Positions 7,451 through 15,867 of a stretch of DNA of 35,896 bases are shown here, in pieces. Within the stretch, counting starts at the first letter, position 1. Every line of letters starts with the position of its first letter. The notes beneath the pieces are model-generated. The model was not told the origin of the DNA, searched no databases, and saw only the letters and a program-made list of their open reading frames with translations. The stretch is from Prolixibacteraceae bacterium (lineage in GTDB: Bacteria > Bacteroidota > Bacteroidia > Bacteroidales > Prolixibacteraceae), in NCBI GenBank assembly GCA_009773765.1, contig WTWZ01000054.1, positions 1-35,896 of the forward strand, given 5' to 3'. The position numbers were made by a program, and so were the translations under genes.

Positions 7451-9823
7451 TCAATTTTTCAGATACGGCTCAAACAACTTTTTTAACTCAACATTCGACG
7501 AAGCGAAATAAACCTTCTCATTTGCCACTTTGCCTGTTTTATCGACCAAAACGTAATGCGGAATTCCGCTTACTTTAAATCGGGCGGTAATGGTATTCCA
7601 TTCATCCTGTGTTAAATAGTAGTGTTCGCCGTCAATATCCGGAATCATGGTTTCCCAGGTTGTTTTTGGCGAAGTTGGATTGGTGAGATACACAAATTTA
7701 ATTTTTTCGTTTTTTAACTCTTCCTTTAATGGTTTCATCGTTTGCATGCCCTGCCTGCACGGCCCGCACCAGGTTGCCCAGAAATCAACAAACACAACAT
7801 TTCCCTTGTATTTTTTCATGATGGTATCAAACAAATCCGAATCTTTTGCTTCGGGTGTTTTATTTACAACAAAGCCGCCTTTGCTTTCAAACGCTTCCTT
7901 GCTTTTTCTGACTTTTTCTTCCATCGCTCCACTCATTGCCAGAAAATAATCAATTAAAAACGGGTCGCTGAAACTGGTTTTTAAATTCTCCTTCTCAGTT
8001 TCACTTAAAGGTTTTAATTCCCTGGTAATTTTACCTGAAACATCCTGTGCTTTCATTACTTCCATAGCAAAACCAGGCTCAAGGTTGAAATACTTTTTTA
8101 AAGCGTCCTGCTGGAATTGTTCTCTTTGCCTTGCAATAATTTCTGATGAAATCTCCTTGTAAACATCATTGTACTTCTTAAAAAACGCTTTATAATTTGT
8201 AGAATCAGACAAAAAAACTTTTGTTCTTTCATCGCTGGTTTTGCATTCTCCAAGTTTTTTTAGCATCTCTTTTTCATTGGGCTCCAACTCGATGTTCCTT
8301 TTTTCAAAATCCTTGATTATTACCAATTCGTTAGAAACAGCCATCGCCCCCCTTGGAAAAACCGGGTCAGCATATTTCATCCTGTTAATTAAAAAATAGT
8401 AGTCACCTCCTGCGATTAGCGACAGCGGGTTATTTATTTCTTCAGGATTGATAAAATTGTAAAATTCAACCGGCAAATCCTCTCTTTTCAAAGGGATTTC
8501 GCGCTGGTCGCGCGGAACATTGTTCTTATGCCGGTATGCCCCTTCACGGTTCATGTTGTATGAAAGTATGTTTTGTTGTGCCGTAAAATCAATTTGCATC
8601 TGTTTAATTTGTAGCGCTTTTTTGCTGAGCGGATTACTTAACCTGAATTCTTCAACAGCTTGCTTTTCCTTGTTTGCAATTTCAAGGTTCCAGATTTTGT
8701 ATTCCTCCGCCGACATGTCGAGGATGTTGTTTGTCATGTAATTGTAATCAAAATACCGGATGGATTTCAGCGTCATTAAATCGTGGTTGATTTGCGCAGT
8801 TTTGCCCATAAATAAATTATTCGGGCCAGGGGCATCATGGTATTTCGAGAAATCAAAAAATTGAAAAGTGGTTTCACCCGGTTTAAAAAACAGACCTTCG
8901 TTTATATTTAAAAAACGTACATACACGGGTTGCGGGTAAATCATCGGGAAACCGGCATGGAAAGTGCCGTCGGTGTTGACTTTTATGATGTACGATTCCT
9001 GTTCGCCGGTAATGACGTTATTTACATAAATCATTCCCGTACCTCCCATTTGTGGCACGTAACCTTTGATGTAACCCGAGTAAAACGCCGAATCCTTTTT
9101 AAATACGGGCAACTGAAACGCTTCATCGTTTTTATTCACAAAACCGGGAATTGCGGTTTCTTCCCTGCTGAATAACTCCATGTTTGCTTCATCGGTTCCA
9201 ATCAAGAGATTTTCATCCTGTTGTTTAATCACTAACTTTTTGCTTTTGCCGTTCTTTCTGAGAACCAGATTGTACAAATCATCTTTCTGACTGATTAAAA
9301 CCTGTTTCCAGATTTCACTTTCGTAAATTACAAAGTCGTCAAAAAAGCCATAAACCCAATCGTTGCTGCCGTCAGTGCGTAACCAGTTACCCAGCAATCC
9401 GGCGGGAAAAATGGAAAAGTGTTCCTGTGGTTTTAACTCAATCCCGAATATCTTCCATTGGGCTTCCTGATAATCTATGGATTCAACATTCTTATCGAGC
9501 GGAGGAAAATATAGTGTATAGTCATTCACCCCATTTTCAGGAGTAAAATGTTCTTCATTGATTTTAATTCCTTTGGCGCTTCTAACGAACAGTTTATCAC
9601 CCCCGGCGCTGTTTTGAATATAAGTATCCGAGGGAACCCGAATCCACATGTTCGGTGAAAAGTGAACGCGAAAATCCATTACAGTTGCGGTATCGGTTAG
9701 CTCAATTTTCAGGATTTTGATGTAGCTTGCGGTAGTGCCTTTAAAAACAGGCCATTCAATGGTTTGGGCATAAACAGGAAAAACAAAAAAACAAAGTGAA
9801 GTGAACAGGATAATTTTTTTCAT
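7451..9823 (-). CDS. Large exported TlpA-like thioredoxin-fold protein
   Basis: A 790-residue protein with a Sec signal peptide (MKKIILFTSLCFFVFPVYAQ). The final ~130 residues are a TlpA/ResA-type thioredoxin domain: VFVDFWATWCGPCRQ places the CxxC pair at residues 686 and 689, and the cis-proline loop SGIPHYVLVD is near 755. The preceding ~650 residues carry no motif I can name; parts (EEYKIWNLEIANKEKQAVEEF) look helical, and the N-terminal third looks beta-rich, like the carboxypeptidase-regulatory/DUF4369-type modules found before TlpA domains in Bacteroidota. Proteins of this kind reduce or transfer disulfides outside the cytoplasm; the partner is unknown. It is a standalone gene, separated from the two-component pair upstream by a large palindrome. 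Confidence 0.83.
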   Translation of the reverse strand: MKKIILFTSLCFFVFPVYAQTIEWPVFKGTTASYIKILKIELTDTATVMDFRVHFSPNMWIRVPSDTYIQNSAGGDKLFVRSAKGIKINEEHFTPENGVNDYTLYFPPLDKNVESIDYQEAQWKIFGIELKPQEHFSIFPAGLLGNWLRTDGSNDWVYGFFDDFVIYESEIWKQVLISQKDDLYNLVLRKNGKSKKLVIKQQDENLLIGTDEANMELFSREETAIPGFVNKNDEAFQLPVFKKDSAFYSGYIKGYVPQMGGTGMIYVNNVITGEQESYIIKVNTDGTFHAGFPMIYPQPVYVRFLNINEGLFFKPGETTFQFFDFSKYHDAPGPNNLFMGKTAQINHDLMTLKSIRYFDYNYMTNNILDMSAEEYKIWNLEIANKEKQAVEEFRLSNPLSKKALQIKQMQIDFTAQQNILSYNMNREGAYRHKNNVPRDQREIPLKREDLPVEFYNFINPEEINNPLSLIAGGDYYFLINRMKYADPVFPRGAMAVSNELVIIKDFEKRNIELEPNEKEMLKKLGECKTSDERTKVFLSDSTNYKAFFKKYNDVYKEISSEIIARQREQFQQDALKKYFNLEPGFAMEVMKAQDVSGKITRELKPLSETEKENLKTSFSDPFLIDYFLAMSGAMEEKVRKSKEAFESKGGFVVNKTPEAKDSDLFDTIMKKYKGNVVFVDFWATWCGPCRQGMQTMKPLKEELKNEKIKFVYLTNPTSPKTTWETMIPDIDGEHYYLTQDEWNTITARFKVSGIPHYVLVDKTGKVANEKVYFASSNVELKKLFEPYLKN

Positions 9824-9931
9824 GACGGTTAATTTTAGTTTTTGGTTTTTTATGAATTGGAAAAACAGTTTAAAAATAATGTTTTGCTTTCAATATTTTA
9901 TGTTAAAAAAATTCAAATAATGAGCTTATTC

Positions 9932-10053
9932 CGAAAAGTCCAGTACCCCTAAATCCCCTAAAGGGGACTTTGAAGAGTTCATTGATTTTCAGCGAGTTCC
10001 CCTTTAGGGGTCAGGGGTAATAGAGTTGAAAATCAATGAACCCGGACTTTTCG
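9932..10053. repeat. 122-bp nested inverted-repeat element
   Basis: Three pairs of arms are nested around one centre: CGAAAAGTCC (9932-9941) with GGACTTTTCG (10044-10053); a block at 9946-9967 containing CCCCTAAAGGGG with a block at 9998-10017 containing CCCCTTTAGGGG; and GTTCATTGATTTTCA (9977-9991) with TGAAAATCAATGAAC (10027-10041). Each CCCCTAAAGGGG-type block is itself a perfect palindrome. It starts 7 bp after the response-regulator stop codon and could act as a strong terminator, but it is far larger than needed and resembles dispersed intergenic hairpin repeats of Bacteroidota. Confidence 0.8.
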
Positions 10054-10060
10054 AAGGGGG

Positions 10061-10816
10061 CTAAATACTGTTATTTAAAGCTTCTTTCACTAAAATCCGG
10101 TTTTGCCTCGAAATCGGGATTTTGGTTAAATCTTTCATCAGTAATTTTCCGCCATCTTCTTTCAGGTAACTCCTTACAAACTGAATGTTAACCAAATGCG
10201 ACTGATGCGTTCGAAGAAAATGAAAGGGTTTCAACATTTCGGCAAATTCTTTTAAAGGTTTGCAAACCAGTATTTTTTCATTGTTCTGAAGGTAAAAAGT
10301 GGTGTAATTGTCGTCGGCTTCGCAACGGATGATTTCGTCGGTTTTTACATACAGAATTTCGTTTAATGTGGGGAGCGCAATTTTGGGAAAATCGGAATGT
10401 CCGCGTTGAATAAAACCAAGCAGGTTCTCAATTTTGAGGTGCTGATTTTTCTGTTCAACCCGTGTTTTGGCTTTTTCAACGGCAAGTTTTAACTCATCGA
10501 TCTGAATGGGTTTTAACAGGTAATCGAGCGCCGAAAATTTAATCGCCTGAATCCCGTATTTATCGTAAGCCGTTACAAAAATAACTTCAAAAGAAACTTT
10601 AGGAAAAGCTTTCAGTACCTCAAAACCCGATTTTACGGGCATTTGAATATCGAGAAAAACCAAATCGGGCTGGTGAACTGAAATTTTTTCAATGGCTTCG
10701 CCGGCACTGGTGGCCGTGGCAACCACAGATACACCCGTACAATATTTTTCCAGCAAAAGCTGAAGGTTTTCAATGTTATTTACTTCATCGTCAACAATGA
10801 TACAGTTGATATTCAT
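10061..10816 (-). CDS. LytTR-family response regulator
   Basis: A 251-residue regulator with an N-terminal receiver domain (acidic pair Asp9/Asp10, phosphoacceptor Asp56 in VFLDIQMP, Thr82, Lys102 in LLKPIQ) and a C-terminal LytTR DNA-binding domain from about residue 147, with the typical FLRTHQSHLVNIQFV and ISRQNR segments. LytTR proteins bind direct repeats through beta-strands rather than a helix-turn-helix. The gene starts 18 bp after the stop of the sensor kinase gene, so the two are an operon and a cognate pair. Its targets cannot be read from the sequence. Confidence 0.92.
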   Translation of the reverse strand: MNINCIIVDDEVNNIENLQLLLEKYCTGVSVVATATSAGEAIEKISVHQPDLVFLDIQMPVKSGFEVLKAFPKVSFEVIFVTAYDKYGIQAIKFSALDYLLKPIQIDELKLAVEKAKTRVEQKNQHLKIENLLGFIQRGHSDFPKIALPTLNEILYVKTDEIIRCEADDNYTTFYLQNNEKILVCKPLKEFAEMLKPFHFLRTHQSHLVNIQFVRSYLKEDGGKLLMKDLTKIPISRQNRILVKEALNNSI

Positions 10817-10834
10817 AGGTTTTTTTCTTTAAAA

Positions 10835-12649
10835 CTAAACCCAATTTTTCAATTTTAAAATAACGGTTGTGCCACTTTCGCCGGAATTGATTTTTAATTC
10901 AAGGGTTTCACTTCCAAACGATTGGTTTAACAGCGCAATTCTTTCTTTAACCAGTTTTATTCCTTTCGAATTTCCGTTGATTGATTCCTCTCTGAAACCG
11001 GTGCCGTTATCTTCCACCAGTAAAATAATGTCGTTTTGAACCCGGCTGGCCAAAATTCTTATCTTTCCATCTTTATTCAAAGCCGAAACACCATGTTTTA
11101 CAGCATTCTCCACAAAGGGCTGCAAAAGCATTGCCGGAACTTCGATGTTTGAAGTGTTGATATTTTCTCCGGTTTTTATTTCGTAAATGAAACCAAACCG
11201 GAGTTGTTCCATTTGAATGTAATCTTCCAGAATCTTCAGTTCATCTTCAAGACTAATCAGTTCTGCATCGCTTGAATCGAGCACTTTCCGGGTTAATCCT
11301 GAAAATTTACCAAGGTAACGGTTTGCGCCTTCAATGTCGCTTTTGTTCATCAGGTTTTGGATGGAACTCAAAGCATTAAACATAAAATGCGGATTTAACT
11401 GCGACTGGATGGATTTCAGTTTTAACCTGGTTAATTCCTTTTGCTGCCTTGCCTTTAATAGTTTTCGTTTGTTGAAAATATAATTACCCGTAAAAACCAA
11501 AGCCAGCAATAACAAAATAACTGAACCCCAGCCAGCTACCTGAATAAAGGAAAATGTTTTTGCTTTTAAAGGTGGAGGAAGAACTTGAAATTTAAATCTG
11601 AGTTTTTGGTCTTCTTTAATCTTTGCAAATCCTGAAAGTACTGGTTCAATAACCAATTCATAATTACCAGGGGTATTAAAATGTTGGGAATTAAAATTAA
11701 ATTCTTCTTCTAAAAAATAAAAATCGATTCGAGTAGTATCTGTTTCAGTTTTAGTACTTTTTATTAAGGACATTTTATAAGGCACCGTAACATGATTCGT
11801 AAAAGTAAACTGAAATCTTGAAATACTATCTAGGGGGAAAGCAAGATTTATTGGCATTCCGGTTTGTGGGTCAAAATCCGTAGCATAATTTCGGTTCAAT
11901 TCTGAAAAATTCAAATTAAAGTAATTTCGTTTTGTACTAACAATTATTTGTGTTACAATGGGTTTAAAATTTACCTTCCAGTCAAGAATTATTCCATCTC
12001 TTATCGAATAATCTTTACTGTTTACTACTTCAATTAAAAGTTGTTTTCCGGGAGAATTGAAAGTGCCAAGATTTGCATAAGTAATAACAGGCTTAAAGGG
12101 AGGATTTCGTTTAAATCGTTTCTCAAACTCTTCTTTCAAACCATAATTCTTATCTATTTGGGGAATTGGAGACCAGGGAATAATTTCAATACTGTCGTTT
12201 TCAACCACATGATATTTATAATCCTGTACATTTTCAGATGTGATTCCCAGTGCTATAATTGTTGCTTCGGTACTGTCGGAGATATTGTAACTTGAAAAGG
12301 TTTTCGTATAAGATTGAACTTCGGGGCCATATACCTTTGGCAAATAAGTATTTAACTGTACACCTAAAAAAATTGGACTTCGTGGTTTATTATCTATTTT
12401 ACTATTTGTTGGAGTATCTTGTTGTAATACCCAAAGATCTTTCAAGTCGATAGTTAATTTAGACGAACCTCTTTCCATAAATCGAAGATCTGTCGATTCA
12501 ATTGCAAATATTACAGGATTTTTCATTGCTTGTGGAAGTCCGTTAATCTGAGCATTGGTTGTATCTTTTGATTCTTGTGCAGAAGCACTGAATATGAAAG
12601 CTAAAAAGAAAAAAACTACAAGCAACGTAATATTGATATTTCTTTTCAT
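10835..12649 (-). CDS. LytS-type sensor histidine kinase with large periplasmic domain
   Basis: A 604-residue kinase. A signal peptide (about residues 1-24) is followed by ~340 periplasmic residues, a single membrane segment at about 367-391, a short coiled linker, then a His_kinase domain: phosphoacceptor His421 in LNPHFMFNALSSI, N-box FVENAVKHG with Asn515, and G-box EDNGTGF near 546-552. The catalytic part is complete and typical for kinases paired with LytTR regulators. The periplasmic part is not the usual multi-helix or TPR sensor; it looks beta-rich with a possible Ig-like strand pattern near 230-355 (RIDFYFLEEEF, GNYELVIEPVL), and I cannot name it. The response regulator follows 18 bp downstream. 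Confidence 0.9.
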   Translation of the reverse strand: MKRNINITLLVVFFFLAFIFSASAQESKDTTNAQINGLPQAMKNPVIFAIESTDLRFMERGSSKLTIDLKDLWVLQQDTPTNSKIDNKPRSPIFLGVQLNTYLPKVYGPEVQSYTKTFSSYNISDSTEATIIALGITSENVQDYKYHVVENDSIEIIPWSPIPQIDKNYGLKEEFEKRFKRNPPFKPVITYANLGTFNSPGKQLLIEVVNSKDYSIRDGIILDWKVNFKPIVTQIIVSTKRNYFNLNFSELNRNYATDFDPQTGMPINLAFPLDSISRFQFTFTNHVTVPYKMSLIKSTKTETDTTRIDFYFLEEEFNFNSQHFNTPGNYELVIEPVLSGFAKIKEDQKLRFKFQVLPPPLKAKTFSFIQVAGWGSVILLLLALVFTGNYIFNKRKLLKARQQKELTRLKLKSIQSQLNPHFMFNALSSIQNLMNKSDIEGANRYLGKFSGLTRKVLDSSDAELISLEDELKILEDYIQMEQLRFGFIYEIKTGENINTSNIEVPAMLLQPFVENAVKHGVSALNKDGKIRILASRVQNDIILLVEDNGTGFREESINGNSKGIKLVKERIALLNQSFGSETLELKINSGESGTTVILKLKNWV

Positions 12650-12770
12650 GTTGAATTGATTTATGATTTATTTTTCAATAAAACTAACCGAAAGAAAAGA
12701 CTTAAAAAACAGAGAATGAGAATTTGGTGGGTTTGGGATAGAATTTGGTAAAGATTACTATAAAATGGAA

Positions 12771-12801
12771 GGCGCTTAGCGGTTCAAATTCGCTTAGTGC
12801 C
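12771..12801. repeat. Short hairpin repeat, copy 2 (GCTTAGCGGTT type)
   Basis: GGCGCTTAGCG and CGCTTAGTGCC form an imperfect inverted repeat around GTTCAAATT. It shares the GCTTAGCGGTT core with the copy at 6533-6557 (opposite orientation). It lies between divergent genes, which argues against a terminator role. Confidence 0.45.
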
Positions 12802-12898
12802 TGGGCTAACAAAACGTGCTTCACTTTTCCAACAAACACAATACAAAGAAATTAAAAGCATTTTCTAACTTTATCATTCATTCTAAAAACGTAACCAA

Positions 12899-14828
12899 AT
12901 GAATCGTTCGGTTTTAACTATTGCAATCCTGATTATTTCTGTTTTAATATCTTTTGCCCAGGAACTTTCAAAATCGGTTTTTAACGACAATGAAGGCAAT
13001 GACAAAACATGGATTTTGTATCAGAACGACAACCAGGCATTGTACAAAATAATTACCAACGAAGCATTTACATTGTTGGAACAACGGGAGCAACACGTTA
13101 AAAACCTTTCAACCAAAGCGGATTGGAACATTTACCAAAATGAACTGAAAAGCAAATTTGGGGCTTCGCTGGCAAAATTTCAGAAAACCCCGCTGAATGC
13201 AAAAGTCACCGGCAAACTGGACCGTGAATATTTCACGGTCGAGAAAATCATTTTCGAGTCGCACCCCGGTTTTTATGTTACCGCCGCTCTGTTTATTCCC
13301 AAAAAACTGCCCAAACCGGCGCCTGCCGTAATATACTGCTCCGGCCACACTGAACTGGGTTTCCGAAGCGATGTTTACCAGCGGGCGATGATAAACCTGG
13401 TTGAAAAAGGTTTTGTGGTTTTTGCCTTCGACCCCATCGGTCAGGGCGAACGTTTGCAATACGTTGACCCGCAAGGAAGTGGATACCAAACGAATTGGGA
13501 TTACTGGCCGTTCAGGTGGCGGCACACAATCGGCGCTGATTGCAGCTTACGACGAACGTGTTTACGCAGTAGCGCCCGAATGTTACATCACCAGTTTTAA
13601 ACGATTGCTGCAATCCATCGGTCCGCAGGATGCCGAGCAAAACCCGTATCATTTTATCAAAAATGGAATGGACCACGCTGACTTTTTACACATTCGCGCA
13701 CCAAAACCGGCATTGATTTTAACTACCACCCACGATTTTTTCAGTCAGCAGGGAGCGCGAGAAACGTTTGCTGAAGTGCAAAAATCGTATGCTGCTATAA
13801 ATTATGCTGAAAACATTCAGTTTACCGAAGATTTTGGGAAACACGAATCAACAAAAAACAACCGCGAAACATTGTACGCCTTCTTTCAAAAACACTTGCA
13901 ACTTCCGGGCGACAATTCCGACCACGAAATCAAACCTTTTACCGCGGAAGAACTTTGGTGCACACCAACCGAACAAATCGTAACTTCGTTAAAAGGTGAA
14001 ACTGTTTTCAGCCTGAACCGGAAATATTTTAAAGAAGAAAAAGTCGAACAAAACGAACTGAAAGAAACGATGGCGGAAATCTCCGGAATTGATTTTAACC
14101 GCAAATTAACCGCAGCAGTGTTTACCGGGAAAATAACTGCTGAGAATTTCGAAGTAAAAAAGTATTTTCTCGAAAACGATAAAAAAGATTACGCCTTACC
14201 AGTTTACGTGATTTCGAAACCCAATTCAAAAATCACAAAAAACCTGGTTTGGCTGCCGGAAGAAGGAAAAGAGAAAATTTTGGATTCCCCGCTATTGGCT
14301 GAATTTCTGAATGCTGGTTACACTATAATTTCAGCAGATTTGCCGGGAGTTGGTGAATTGAACGATCCTGATTTTCGTGGTGACGGATTTATTCAGAAAG
14401 TTCCATTCAACTATACGTTCGGAGCAAATCTGGTTGGAAAAAGTATTGCCGGAATTCAGGCAGAAGCGATTGATTTGCTGGTTCAGTTCATTCAAAATGA
14501 TTTTTCTGGAATCAAAACTGATGTTTTTTCTGAAGGAATTATGAATTCGCCGTTATTGCATTTTTCTACATTGAAGTATTCATTCAGAAAAATTGTACTT
14601 CTGAATCCACTGGAATCAAATCAGAGCCTTATTCAAACTGAATACTATTCTCCAAAACTGGCTTATGGCGTTGTTCCCGGAAGTCTGACATTTTACGATT
14701 TTGAAGATTTGGTTTCGCTGCTTCCTGCAAATTCAGTAAAAATTATAAATCCTGTAAATGCAATGGGAGCAAAAACTACTGAAAATATAAATGAGTCTGA
14801 AATTTTGGAATTCTTAAATAACAAGTGA
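12899..14828 (+). pseudogene. Exported alpha/beta-hydrolase (acetylxylan-esterase-like), internal deletion
   Basis: The first part (12899-13475) has a signal peptide and an esterase-like core up to FVVFAFDPIGQGERLQYVDP. The second part reads in another frame from about 13462, starting LTRKEVDTKRIGITGRSGGGTQS, with the nucleophile elbow GRSGGG, and runs to 14828. In relatives, roughly 45-50 residues join QYxDP to the LxRKEVD segment; here they are missing and the frame changes. The sequence TTGACCCG (13464-13471) reads as part of the left segment in one frame and as the right segment in the other, as expected after recombination between two short copies. Both flanks are otherwise intact and the nucleophile and candidate His (KHEST) are kept. 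The family deacetylates polysaccharides or hydrolyses esters. An assembly error is the alternative. Confidence 0.8.
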
Positions 14829-14841
14829 TTATTTTATTGGC

Positions 14842-15252
14842 TCACAGGCTTTTCAAAAACTCTTCACAACCTAAAACCTTAATTTCACTGAAATAAAAAT
14901 CTTCCTTGTTTTCGGTAATAATGTGGTCGCACTTTTGGTTTATGGCTGAATAATATTCCATTCCGTCCTCAAAATCATGAACTTTGGGATTTGAAATTGC
15001 CTGTCTGGTAATTTTTTCATCAATTAAAGTAATTCCAATGTGCTGGCAGAGCAAATCAATTTTTAGTTTTGCCAGTTTTTCTCCGCTTTTTTTACTTGCA
15101 AAATAAAACGAAATAGCAAGGCAAAGCGGCGACGTAAACAGTTGAATACTGTGGTTCCCATGCAGGCTCAGCAATCGCGAAGACCACGTAAACAGCGGAT
15201 ATTCCTTATTCAACGTGGCAATTAAAATGTTGGCGTCAATAAATACCCTCAT
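14842..15252 (-). CDS. PIN-domain toxin (putative VapC-like ribonuclease)
   Basis: A 136-residue PIN protein: MRVFIDANILIATLNKE (Asp6, Asn8), a central acidic region, and the C-terminal HDFEDGMEYYSAINQKCDHIITENKEDF, which is the usual PIN_3-type ending with two acidic ligands. It is a different PIN subgroup from the toxin at 4696-5091. It begins 2 bp after the stop of a DUF6364-like antitoxin gene and is convergent with the broken esterase gene, with only 13 bp between them. Ribonuclease activity is inferred from the family. Confidence 0.85.
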   Translation of the reverse strand: MRVFIDANILIATLNKEYPLFTWSSRLLSLHGNHSIQLFTSPLCLAISFYFASKKSGEKLAKLKIDLLCQHIGITLIDEKITRQAISNPKVHDFEDGMEYYSAINQKCDHIITENKEDFYFSEIKVLGCEEFLKSL

Positions 15253-15254
15253 TT

Positions 15255-15500
15255 CTACCGGTTAAAAAATTCATCTTTTGTGCTTTTCCGGCTTCGCTTT
15301 TTGTATTCAGCTTCCCCTTCTGCAACCTGGTTCACCCAATCGGCAACCGGAAAATCTTCAAGGGTTTTGTAATTCCCCGTGGCAATTTGCCTGTAAAGGA
15401 ATTCTGTGAGCCGCGATAAGCTGATGTTATTGGCCTCTGCAAACTCTTTAGCCCTGTCAATCACATCTTTATTAAAATGAAGTGTTAATTTCGTATCCAT
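15255..15500 (-). CDS. DUF6364-type (ribbon-helix-helix-like) antitoxin
   Basis: An 81-residue protein beginning MDTKLTLHFNKDVIDRAKEFAEANNISLSRLTEFLYRQ, the pattern of a DUF6364/ribbon-helix-helix N-terminus: one beta-strand followed by two helices. The charged C-terminal part (EYKKRSRKSTKDEFFNR) would bind the toxin. It precedes the PIN gene by 2 bp. A TACATTTG box and flanking TTACGT/ACGTAA half-sites lie 20-50 bp upstream, compatible with autorepression. Confidence 0.82.
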   Translation of the reverse strand: MDTKLTLHFNKDVIDRAKEFAEANNISLSRLTEFLYRQIATGNYKTLEDFPVADWVNQVAEGEAEYKKRSRKSTKDEFFNR

Positions 15501-15519
15501 AATTTTTGTTTTTTATTCT

Positions 15520-15549
15520 TTACGTCAAATGTAATATTTTTATACGTAA
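15520..15549 (-). promoter_or_regulatory. Promoter -7 box and palindromic operator of the PIN/DUF6364 pair
   Basis: On the minus strand TACATTTG (15526-15533) matches TAnnTTTG. It is bracketed by TTACGT (15520-15525, plus strand) and ACGTAA (15544-15549), which are inverted copies. An antitoxin bound across these arms would cover the -7 box. The arms are only 6 bp, so this is tentative. Confidence 0.4.
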
Positions 15550-15644
15550 TCTACATAAATTTTGATAGAATTTTTTGGAAAATTAGCATAAATCAAAAAA
15601 GCATTCTGATTCACAATCCTGACATCCTGCTGGATATAATTTAC

Positions 15645-15763
15645 CACATAAGGCACATTAGGTCACATAGAGTGGAAATTTATAGAATTCAGTGAAAATG
15701 CTAACTTACTGTATAGCAACCATTCTATGTGTTTTCCTATTGTGTCCTAATGTATCTATGTGT
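15645..15763. repeat. CACATAG-rich imperfect inverted-repeat element
   Basis: The longest noncoding gap here (15501-15867) holds a left arm made of CACATAAGG, CACATTAGG and CACATAGAGTGG units (15645-15675) and a right arm (15720-15763) that is its imperfect inverse: CCATTCTATGTG, CCTATTGTG, CCTAATGTA, CTATGTG. The centre is an AT-rich ~44-bp loop. No ORF is present. It looks like a dispersed stem-loop repeat rather than a gene. The rest of the gap holds the operator to its left and a candidate promoter to its right. Confidence 0.6.
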
Positions 15764-15770
15764 TTTTAAA

Positions 15771-15799
15771 TTGATTTCCTGTTTTAGTATGTACCTTTA
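15771..15799 (+). promoter_or_regulatory. Candidate promoter of the TOTE-type gene
   Basis: TTG (15771-15773), 18 bases, then TACCTTTA (15792-15799), one mismatch from TAnnTTTG. It is about 68 bp upstream of the ATG and directly follows the CACATAG repeat element. Confidence 0.4.
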
Positions 15800-15867
15800 T
15801 AGGTGAATATCAAATTGATGTTATTCCTGCATACAAATTTTAAATATAAGACTTAATAAAAAAGAAT

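Noticed and set aside
9932-10053. Simple rho-independent terminator only
   Set aside because: The size, the nested palindromes and the outer arms go beyond a terminator; it may still have that effect.
12899-14828. Programmed frameshift producing a full-length esterase
   Set aside because: Codons for an entire segment before the nucleophile elbow are missing, so a simple frameshift cannot restore the protein.
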